A stretch of DNA of 18,306 bases, from positions 1-18,306 of the forward strand of contig JBGTKH010000292.1 in the NCBI GenBank assembly GCA_041744735.1. The letters are read 5' to 3'. The notes under the pieces were generated by a model that saw nothing but the letters and a program-made list of their open reading frames with translations, ran no database searches and was not told the DNA's origin. Below are positions 8,300 through 13,992 of this stretch, piece after piece. Position 1 is the stretch's first letter. Every line of letters begins with the position of its first letter. A program made the position numbers and the translations under genes. This DNA is from JBGTKH01 sp041744735 (lineage in GTDB: Bacteria; Planctomycetota; Planctomycetia; Pirellulales; Pirellulaceae).

Positions 8300-8609
8300 T
8301 GAATCGTCGTGGACAAGGGAAAGGCTCACGGCTTCAAGCACATTCCCGAACCGCTTCCGGTCGGCTATGGCGCGATCGTGCCGCGCGCGCGAGCAAGTGC
8401 GAAAACCTATACGCGACCCTTGTCATTTCCGCCAGCCACGTTTGCTTCGGCTCGACGCGGATGACGCCGCAGCTAATGATCTTTTCCCAATCTGCCGCCA
8501 CCGCCGCCTGTTTGGCGATCGACGACGGCGTCCCAGTGCAAGCGGTGGACCGCGTGAAACTCCGCACGCGGCTAATAGTTCCGCGAAAGTCTTCCGTGCG
8601 CGTGGCCGC
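8300..8609. other. Gap between Fic and vapC; possible gene remnant
   Basis: No confident gene is present. On the plus strand 8309-8464 is open (GTG start, 51 codons). It begins VDKGKAHGFKHIPEPLPVGYG, which reads like protein, and then becomes Ala/Ser/Thr-rich. It may be a gene remnant or chance. The second 41-bp repeat lies at 8536-8576. Confidence 0.3.
8536..8576. repeat. 41-bp dispersed repeat, copy 2
   Basis: This is identical to 6359-6399 at 38 of 41 positions and in the same orientation, 2177 bp away. The similarity fades immediately on both sides. It lies 33 bases past the stop of the minus-strand PIN gene. Confidence 0.8.
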
Positions 8610-8954
8610 TCAGCTAGTCCAGTCTTCGACAACGAGTCCCGGCACGCGCTCGAAGTCGTGGAGATTTCGACTTAGCAACGTTGATCGGGTGGCCAGAGTA
8701 ATCGAGGCAATTCGCAGGTCCATTGTGCCGACGCGGATTTTTTGACGCCGAAGCCGTTTGAAGTCGTTTTGGGCTGCGGCATCGAATGGGAGAATATTGA
8801 GGTGACAAAAATCGCGAAGCATGGACTGCAGTTCCCGGTACGCCAGCAGTAGCCGTTCGTCGGTGCGGGCCTTGTGTAAGGCCGCCAGCCACCCGCGCAT
8901 CTGCTCCTGCCGCTGGAGAATCGACAACATGTCGGAATCCAGAATCACCGCCAT
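8610..8954 (-). CDS. vapC: VapC-like PIN-domain toxin with an apparent internal deletion
   Basis: The 114-residue product matches the VapC group that partners small coiled-coil antitoxins. It has an N-terminal AVILDSD strand (acidic residue D6), QMRGWLAAL, FDAAAQNDFKRLR, GTMDLRIASI (D79) and RNLHDFERVPGLVVEDW (D100) at the C-terminus. PIN toxins of this kind cut RNA, often initiator tRNA or rRNA, using Mg2+ held by these acidic residues. Members usually run about 135-140 residues. Here LSILQRQ is followed directly by EQMRGW, so some 25-30 residues between the first strand and the conserved Glu (E17) appear to be missing. The reading frame is kept. The toxin may be inactive. The ATG at 8954 or the GTG at 8957 could start; both lie next to the antitoxin stop, with AGGAG overlapping the antitoxin end as ribosome site. 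Confidence 0.8.
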   Translation of the reverse strand: MAVILDSDMLSILQRQEQMRGWLAALHKARTDERLLLAYRELQSMLRDFCHLNILPFDAAAQNDFKRLRRQKIRVGTMDLRIASITLATRSTLLSRNLHDFERVPGLVVEDWTS

Positions 8955-8960
8955 CACGGA

Positions 8961-9179
8961 TCACTCCTGAGATTCCGCTCGTTGTTCGGCCGCCTCCGCG
9001 TATTCCTCGCGCCGCAACCGCCCCATTTCGCGCACTACGCCTTCAAAAGTCTTGCTGCCTTCGTGGTTGCCGATGATCGCGCGCCATCCTTTGCCGGTCC
9101 CACTGCGAAAGTCGGCTTTCATCTGCTCGAATTCAGTTTCGAGTTTTGCCAGACGCTGCTCGAGTTGTTTCGTGCTCAT
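8961..9179 (-). CDS. vapB: Coiled-coil antitoxin of the VapC pair
   Basis: ATG 9179 is preferred over the upstream in-frame start at 9227: GAGAAAG lies about 6-12 bases before it, and the extra 16 residues look unlike the family. The 72-residue protein opens with a heptad-like helix (MSTKQLEQRLAKLETEFEQM). It continues through GWRAIIGNHEGSKTFEGVVREMGRLRREE and ends charged. Small proteins of this layout commonly sit before VapC genes in planctomycetes and cyanobacteria and neutralise the toxin by binding. Here the stop is 3 bases from the toxin GTG, so the two are translationally linked and antitoxin comes first. The short form leaves little room for a separate DNA-binding domain, so autoregulation is uncertain. 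Confidence 0.7.
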   Translation of the reverse strand: MSTKQLEQRLAKLETEFEQMKADFRSGTGKGWRAIIGNHEGSKTFEGVVREMGRLRREEYAEAAEQRAESQE

Positions 9180-9512
9180 GGCGACTTTCTCGTTCGCGAG
9201 AGTTGTTTTGACACGACGCGGAAACAAACATCAACGCCACCACCGCGGCCAGCGATGCGAAATCTTCCGCACCCCTAAGGTTAGAGCCAACGGCAAGAAG
9301 ATCAAGCCTTGTAACAGCGAGTTCGTCGTAAAGATCGCGGTGCACGGCAGAACCAGCATCAACGTGCCGGAAAAGTAGGATTCCTGAAAAGTCTGACCGG
9401 CTTGCCCGGCAGGCGAGAGGTTCAACGAGCGTTGTAGGGGGGCAGCGGGCTGCCGAGCAACTCGGTCTGCCCAAATCTCGCCTGCTGTCGTAGAATCAAC
9501 CGGCTACAACGT
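9180..9512. other. Gap between the antitoxin and the GGDEF operon; no confident gene
   Basis: About 330 bases without a supported gene. Two opposed frames overlap near 9230-9425. The minus frame encodes a hydrophobic stretch (FSGTLMLVLPCTAIFTTNSL), and the plus frame reads KKIKPCNSEFVVKIAVHGRT and stops at 9378. Neither has a ribosome site or neighbour that supports it. Either could be a remnant. The antitoxin promoter should also lie in this region, but I see no clear boxes. Confidence 0.35.
9440..9472 (-). terminator. Nested hairpin downstream of the four-gene minus operon (weak candidate)
   Basis: GGGCAG (9440-9445) pairs with CTGCCC (9467-9472) around an inner CCGAG-CAA-CTCGG stem (9453-9465). 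An alternative GGCAG-CGGG-CTGCC stem (9441-9454) competes. It lies about 40 bases past the stop of the last gene of the operon. No T-run follows, so this would not be a classical terminator. Confidence 0.25.
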
Positions 9513-9803
9513 CTAGTTTTCGTTTCCAAGGTATGTGTATTCTCCACCGTATTGGTCAAAACCGATTTGCAGCTCGACGCCATACCAGTACATCCGGCGA
9601 ATCGCTGATTCGAATTCGCTCAGAAACTCGCTCCAGACATCCTCGATGTAATTGAGCGATCCCGCAAAGTGAATCAGTTGCGTGCGAAAGCTGACGGGTG
9701 GCTCAACGATCGCGAACAATTCACGTCGGATCAGATGTCCTGGCCCACTGGGAAGTGACTCGATCACGACCCCGCGAATTGTTGCCGAGTTAATCGGATC
9801 CAA
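9513..9803 (-). CDS. Small protein of unknown function, last gene of the GGDEF operon
   Basis: The 96-residue soluble protein is not recognised. It shows alternating strands and helices (ATIRGVVIESLP, RRELFAIVEPPVSF, YIEDVWSEFLSEFESAIRRM) and an aromatic, glycine-rich end (IGFDQYGGEYTYLG). Codon use looks genuine. The only early start is TTG 9803, inside the end of the upstream gene, giving a 14-base overlap that suggests translational coupling. A later GTG at 9767 within VVIES is possible but would remove a good strand. No signal peptide or membrane segment is present. Confidence 0.6.
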   Translation of the reverse strand: MDPINSATIRGVVIESLPSGPGHLIRRELFAIVEPPVSFRTQLIHFAGSLNYIEDVWSEFLSEFESAIRRMYWYGVELQIGFDQYGGEYTYLGNEN

Positions 9804-10671
9804 CTAGCTCTGAAATTACGTGTACGTTGGACGGCGACTTCGCACATGTGCAAAGGTCGCTTGGCTCGAGCGGTTTGCCATCGGGCACGAGCGGATCGGG
9901 CACCGCTCCGGTGCGTTCACCGCAGCGCTGGCGCCATTTTTTGAAGCGGCGCTGCTGAAAGATCTCGAACTCCTGAAACTGCTCCGGTCGGAAGACCAAA
10001 ACGCGCGTTTCACGTTTCGCCGCCTCGGCCACGACGGCTCGCAGGTGAATCTCCAGTAATTCGCCGAGCGGGCGTTTCCCCTCCAGCGTGAAACGCAACA
10101 GGTCTTCGTCCGCCAATTTGCCCTTGAACTCGCACGGCTGCACGCCGGCCGTCACGACCAACGTGCCGTCCTCCAAGATGGACGCAAAGTCCGGCAAACA
10201 GTCATCCAATAGCGCCGTCACACTTCCCATCACCGCACCGCCGCACCCGGTGAAGTACCGGTTGTACACCGGAAGCGGATCGAACTTGTTTTGAAAGTCG
10301 CCAAGCAAATCGAAGCCTAGCCCCAGGAACTCGCGGGTCCAGCGGTCAAACCCGTTTCGATAGCTCCTTTCCAGTTGAAAGAAACTGATCGGCTTGAATT
10401 GAGCTTCGCGGTATTGCTTGCCGACACGCCTGATCCGCCGGTTTGTGACCATCGAGCGGACGCATACGACAACTTCGTATCCGATCCAGGGCAGCGCCAA
10501 GGGCAGCCAGATTGGCGTTAGCACGACCGCCAGCGCCAGCAGCGCCGTCCATTGAGCCGGGTACCGTGCAGCAAGCTCAGCGGCCCGCTCATGCTCACAA
10601 TGTCGTGTGTCCCACGCAATCGCCAGCCCGACGAGCCAAGACAAGACGAGATAGCCGCCTAACCAGATCAT
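9790..10671 (-). CDS. Membrane-anchored protein of unknown function
   Basis: ATG 10671 is chosen because GGGGAGA lies 7 bases upstream; the frame also extends to a TTG at 10695. The 293-residue product starts with a membrane helix (IWLGGYLVLSWLVGLAIAW, residues 2-20). A second, longer hydrophobic region follows at 41-73. Then comes a basic segment (TNRRIRRVGKQYREAQ) that should stay in the cytoplasm. The remaining 200 residues are soluble, with a glycine motif (FTGCGGAVMGS, 140-150), DGTLVVTAGVQPCEFKGKL, and a Pro-rich end with a Cys pair (LCTCAK). I do not recognise the domain. It lies 28 bases after the 70-residue membrane protein and overlaps the next gene, so it belongs to the GGDEF operon. 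Confidence 0.75.
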   Translation of the reverse strand: MIWLGGYLVLSWLVGLAIAWDTRHCEHERAAELAARYPAQWTALLALAVVLTPIWLPLALPWIGYEVVVCVRSMVTNRRIRRVGKQYREAQFKPISFFQLERSYRNGFDRWTREFLGLGFDLLGDFQNKFDPLPVYNRYFTGCGGAVMGSVTALLDDCLPDFASILEDGTLVVTAGVQPCEFKGKLADEDLLRFTLEGKRPLGELLEIHLRAVVAEAAKRETRVLVFRPEQFQEFEIFQQRRFKKWRQRCGERTGAVPDPLVPDGKPLEPSDLCTCAKSPSNVHVISELVGSD

Positions 10672-10698
10672 CAAACGTCTCCCCAAAGCTGACAAGGC

Positions 10699-10911
10699 CT
10701 AATCTTTTCGTGGCCAAAAGTAGAGGACGAGAAAGGCAACGACCAACACAACAGCCATGGCCACGTTGCAGCCCATCTCTCTGTGTGTCGCTTTCACTCC
10801 GAGAGTCTCTTGTACTGCATCAGCAGCAACGAAAACCACAATCTCCAACAAGGTCGCGCAGAGCGCGGCAATGGTCGTCCCGTCACTCGAACTGGTTCGT
10901 CGCTTCGACAT
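10699..10911 (-). CDS. Small two-helix membrane protein
   Basis: ATG 10911 is preferred over the frame's extension to 10971, which would overlap the end of the GGDEF gene by some 45 bases with unconvincing residues. AAAGG lies about 10 bases upstream. The 70-residue product has a short polar N-terminus (MSKRRTSSSDGTT), a helix (IAALCATLLEIVVFVAADAV), a polar loop with His and Arg, a second helix (NVAMAVVLVVAFLVLYF) and the end WPRKD. The positive-inside pattern puts both ends in the cytoplasm. The function is unknown. It sits between the diguanylate cyclase-like gene (15-base gap) and the larger membrane protein (28-base gap). Confidence 0.6.
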   Translation of the reverse strand: MSKRRTSSSDGTTIAALCATLLEIVVFVAADAVQETLGVKATHREMGCNVAMAVVLVVAFLVLYFWPRKD

Positions 10912-10925
10912 TCTCAAAGGGCCTT

Positions 10926-12161
10926 TCAACGCCCGGGGGGCGACGCCGGATTGATCTGTCGCTCGTAACATAAGCGATTTCGCCCCGAGTTTTTTGCGGC
11001 CAGTGTCTGGGCACTGGCGCGTTCGAGCAAGGCGAGTGGATGATCATCTGGCCGGTCATTCGCAGCGACACCGATACTCAACGTCACGGGCACCGGCATG
11101 CCTGCGGTCGAAACAAGCTGCGTCGCAGCCATGTTAGCCCGCAATCGCTCCAACACGATGCAAGCCTCCTGTGGGTGTGTGCCAGGCATGACAATGCAGA
11201 ATTCTTCACCGCCGTAACGTCCAACCCAATCGGTCGAGCGCAGATTCTCGCGGATCACGTGGCTGAGCTCGCGTAGGATCTTGTCGCCGGTCGGCCAGCC
11301 ATGCACCTTGTTGATTTGCCCAAAGTGGTCAACATCGATCAGCGCGACCGTCAGTTGGCCATCACGCCCGGCGAACTGTTTGAGTTCGGCTGACATCCGC
11401 CGGTCGAAATACCGGCGTGTGTAGAACTGCGTCAGGGCGTCGGTTTCCGCTTCAGTGCGAACGTCTCGCAAAAGTCGCTTACTTCGCAGCGTAATGAAAT
11501 TGGCGACCCTCTCCGCGAGAACGCGCGCCCGGGTCTGCAGCCCCTCGTCGCAAAGCATCACTGCAAATTCTTCACCGCCGAATCGTGCAGCTATTTGGCC
11601 TCGATCACACATGCTTCGCAGCATCTCGCCGCAGTGTTGCAGGACCTGACCGCCGGCGGCATGGCCGTAGCGATCGTTGACCGCCTTGAAATGATCCAGG
11701 TCAGCAAGAATCAGCGACACCGGGCTCTGTCGGGCGGCTTGCATTGAGTGCCGCTCCAACACGCTTGTGAAATAGGTTCGATTCGCCAACCCGGTGAGTG
11801 CGTCGAGCCACTCGCGGCGTGTTTCAATAAGGCGTTGGATGCGCCGTAAAATCAAGGACGGTGGATCGGTTGTCTGACAGATGTCGTCCTGATTGCGCAG
11901 CCAAGTGAGGGCCGCCGTCAGTTCGTCCGGCCGGACAATCAGCAAGACCGGCACAGCCAGATCATGATAGACGAATCGGAGGCGGTCGAGCGACAGGGTA
12001 TCGGATTCGAGAACGATCACGTCCGCATTGGCTACGTGCAACTCGTCCAGTCCGCAAATCTGGACGTTTCCAAACCTGCGGGCAGTGCCGGAAGCGCTTT
12101 CGGCGCACCACACGGCGTTGTCGGGCAAGGCATGCACGGACTCTGGGATTAGCGGTATCAT
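10926..12161 (-). CDS. Tandem-GGDEF protein, probable diguanylate cyclase with degenerate receiver-like N-terminus
   Basis: Residues 1-112 resemble a receiver fold without its phosphorylation site (ADVIVLESDTLSL, PVLLIV). A first GGDEF domain follows (DALTGLANR at 120, LADLDHFKAVNDRYGH, GGEEF 195-199). A second follows (DALTQFYTRRYFD at 241, ALIDVDHF, GGEEF 317-321, LSIGVAA, AKNSGRNR). Active GGDEF domains make cyclic di-GMP from two GTP. The second domain looks complete and has the inhibitory RxxD site (RSTD 308-311) before GGEEF. The first lacks RxxD, carries Gly where an Asp normally contacts the guanine, and stops before its last strands and helix, so it is probably structural. No membrane segment is present. 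It is first in a four-gene minus operon; its start ATG 12161 has no strong ribosome site. Confidence 0.9.
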   Translation of the reverse strand: MIPLIPESVHALPDNAVWCAESASGTARRFGNVQICGLDELHVANADVIVLESDTLSLDRLRFVYHDLAVPVLLIVRPDELTAALTWLRNQDDICQTTDPPSLILRRIQRLIETRREWLDALTGLANRTYFTSVLERHSMQAARQSPVSLILADLDHFKAVNDRYGHAAGGQVLQHCGEMLRSMCDRGQIAARFGGEEFAVMLCDEGLQTRARVLAERVANFITLRSKRLLRDVRTEAETDALTQFYTRRYFDRRMSAELKQFAGRDGQLTVALIDVDHFGQINKVHGWPTGDKILRELSHVIRENLRSTDWVGRYGGEEFCIVMPGTHPQEACIVLERLRANMAATQLVSTAGMPVPVTLSIGVAANDRPDDHPLALLERASAQTLAAKNSGRNRLCYERQINPASPPGR

Positions 12162-12280
12162 GGAACGGCAGCGCGGACGATGGAGGCAAGACTATCAATC
12201 TTAGCTTACCCCACGAATGATTTCGCACAGGCCCGTCAGATCGGCCTGACGTGCACAATTGCTTCGCCTTTGAGGCCACG

Positions 12281-12850
12281 ATGAACAAACAGGTAACACC
12301 GTCAGTGGCGCGACTAATCGTTGTAATGGTTGGAATTACCTTGGCCGTCATTGCGTATCTGCGGGGCAATTATCTGCTTGGGTTCAATTATGGACTGGCC
12401 TACGCCTTCATCGCCGTTGGACTTGTGTGGATGTCGATGGGATCGTTTGCGTTTGCGAAGAAGCCTTCATGGGTGCGCGCCGTAGCCATCGGCGTACTGT
12501 CGATCCCGATCGGATACGTCATGGCCTTCCCCGCCTCGATCAACCGTGATATCCAAGTCTTTATCGACAAGCAGGCGGACGACAGAACGGCACGCGCTGA
12601 ACTGCGGAATGTTTTCGCGAGCGACGCGGCTTTTGCTAATCTTTCCATTTCGACGGTCCACTTGAAGGTGGTCAATGTGACGATTTCCGGCTCATTTCCC
12701 GACCGCGCCGCCCTTGACCGGTTGAGAAACCGAATCGCGACTGAATGTCCCACCGCGCAGCGCTGTCCGCTACACTGGAAAATCACGCTCCGCGCGACTC
12801 ATGAGAGCATGGTCGGCCTTGACGGCGAACTATTTGCTTCCCGCGAATAG
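12281..12850 (+). CDS. Membrane protein with three helices and a BON-like C-terminal domain
   Basis: ATG 12281 is preferred over GTG 12251 because GAGG (12270-12273) sits 7 bases upstream and the second methionine starts a typical membrane protein. The 189-residue product has helices at about 9-27, 35-58 and 66-85. A soluble tail (100-172) follows: SISTVHLKVVNVTISGSFPDRAALDRLRNRI. That pattern, two strands separated by GS-x-P-D-R-A-A-L and then a helix, resembles BON (OsmY-type) domains, which bind membranes or ligands. The assignment is by pattern only. It is 42 bases before the peptidase gene on the same strand, so they are probably co-transcribed. It is divergent from the GGDEF operon; the shared 119-base gap contains the hairpin CGTCAG-ATCGGC-CTGACG (12234-12251). 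Confidence 0.7.
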   Translation: MNKQVTPSVARLIVVMVGITLAVIAYLRGNYLLGFNYGLAYAFIAVGLVWMSMGSFAFAKKPSWVRAVAIGVLSIPIGYVMAFPASINRDIQVFIDKQADDRTARAELRNVFASDAAFANLSISTVHLKVVNVTISGSFPDRAALDRLRNRIATECPTAQRCPLHWKITLRATHESMVGLDGELFASRE

Positions 12851-12892
12851 ACGTCGTCGCGCGGAACGTTAACCAACGGAGGAACCTTCGTC

Positions 12893-13798
12893 ATGCTTGT
12901 TGCTCACTCAAAGCGTCGCCGCCCGAAGAAGACGAATCCTGCCGTCGCCGAAGTGGTGCGCGGCGTGTCGGCGGAGAAACTTCGTGCCTATGTGGACTTG
13001 CTGGCGTTTCCTCGGCATTATGTTGCTGAGAGAAAGGCCAACGTTCACGCCCGGGATCTCCTCGTCAGGATGCTCGAAAGCTTTGGCTACTCGCCGCTTT
13101 TGCAGGGCAGCTACGACAATATCGTGGCCACATCCGGCGGTGCTGACGATGGCCCATTTCTTCTGCTCGGGGCGCACTACGATTCGGTGCCGGGCACCCC
13201 TGGAGCCGATGACAATGGCAGTGCCGTCGCGGTTTGTTTGGAATGTGCGCGGCTGCTGAAACTGCACCAGGTCGGCTCGACAATGATTGTTTTCTTCAAC
13301 CGGGAAGAAGACGGGTTGTTGGGAAGCCGCGAATTTGTCGCTCACTTGGTCGGCCAAACCGCGTGGACGATCGAGGAAGCGCACGTGTTCGAGATGGTAG
13401 GCTATTGTGATCGCAACCCCGCTTCGCAACGCATGCCGCCGGGACTGCCGCGCGTGGCGGCGCCCGATGTCGGCGATTTCCTCGCACTGCTGGCCAACCG
13501 CCATTCCAACGCCGTTGCCGAGCGATTGCTCGCGCTCGCAGCGACCTACGTTCCGCAGTTTCCCGTTTTCGCGCTGAAAATCTACCTGGGCATCGAACGA
13601 TACTTCGGACACCTACTGCGCAGCGATCACGCGCCTTTCTGGGAAGCCGGTATCCCGTCGATCATGTGGACGGATACGTCGGAGTTCCGCAATCCACACT
13701 ATCATCTCGCCTCCGACACGCCGGAAACGCTGGACTATGACTTTCTCACGAAGGTCACGCAACTGGTGCTGGCGCGCGCGGTTTCACGAGCATTGTGA
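12893..13798 (+). CDS. M28-family zinc aminopeptidase-like protein
   Basis: The start ATG 12893 follows a good ribosome site (ACGGAGGAA, about 9 bases upstream). The M28 signature residues are visible in order: GAHYDSVPGTPGADDNGSA (metal His95, bridging Asp106), FFNREEDGLLGSREF (Glu138-Glu139, catalytic base and metal ligand), VFEMVGY (167, Glu where many members have Asp), SDHAPFWEAGIPSIMWTDT (244-262), and NPHYHLASDTPETLDY (His271 ligand). Enzymes of this family remove N-terminal amino acids or cleave short peptides with two zinc ions. Many are exported, but the N-terminus here (MLVAHSKRRRPKKTN) is basic and lacks a hydrophobic core, so a cytoplasmic location is likely. The length of 301 residues is normal for a single catalytic domain. 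Substrate is not predictable. Confidence 0.92.
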   Translation: MLVAHSKRRRPKKTNPAVAEVVRGVSAEKLRAYVDLLAFPRHYVAERKANVHARDLLVRMLESFGYSPLLQGSYDNIVATSGGADDGPFLLLGAHYDSVPGTPGADDNGSAVAVCLECARLLKLHQVGSTMIVFFNREEDGLLGSREFVAHLVGQTAWTIEEAHVFEMVGYCDRNPASQRMPPGLPRVAAPDVGDFLALLANRHSNAVAERLLALAATYVPQFPVFALKIYLGIERYFGHLLRSDHAPFWEAGIPSIMWTDTSEFRNPHYHLASDTPETLDYDFLTKVTQLVLARAVSRAL

Positions 13799-13800
13799 GA

Positions 13801-13888
13801 GCAGAGGAAGATTCTTCTCCGCGCCTCTGCGAGAGATCTTGTATTGGTGTTCGTCAGTCCACGGGTCGTGCATGAAAACCCGTGGACT
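13801..13888. terminator. Two hairpins after the M28 gene, in a convergent gap
   Basis: GCAGAGG (13801-13807) pairs with CCTCTGC (13824-13830). A stronger perfect 11-bp stem, AGTCCACGGGT (13856-13866) with ACCCGTGGACT (13878-13888), has an 11-base loop. The position between two convergent genes suits transcription termination from either side. There is no clear T-run, so it could equally be a dispersed palindrome. Confidence 0.4.
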
Positions 13889-13914
13889 CTCGGGTCGATT
13901 ATCTCTCCAATGCC

Positions 13915-13978
13915 GTCCGCGTTCTGGCGAACGCAGCTACATTTTGGTCCGCGTTCTGGCGAACGCAGCTACATTTTG
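13915..13978. repeat. Perfect 2 x 32-bp tandem repeat
   Basis: Two identical 32-base units (13915-13946 and 13947-13978) each begin GTCCGCGTTCTGGCGAACGC and contain the small stem CGTTC-TGGC-GAACG. The reverse complement contains GTAGCTGCGTTCGCCAGA, which resembles the arm of the 673-730 palindrome (GTAGCCGA..TCGCCAGA). It lies 15-78 bases downstream of the giant gene's stop. Confidence 0.85.
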
Positions 13979-13992
13979 GCGTGCAAGCCAGG

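Noticed and set aside
9133..9474. 113-codon minus-strand frame overlapping the antitoxin start
   Set aside because: It overlaps the better-supported antitoxin in another frame and has an unstructured, Arg/Ser-rich sequence.
12251..12850. Longer start (GTG 12251) for the BON-like membrane protein
   Set aside because: It has no ribosome site and overlaps a hairpin, whereas ATG 12281 has GAGG at proper spacing.
13915..13978. CRISPR array
   Set aside because: There are only two units, directly adjacent without spacers, and no cas genes are in the window.
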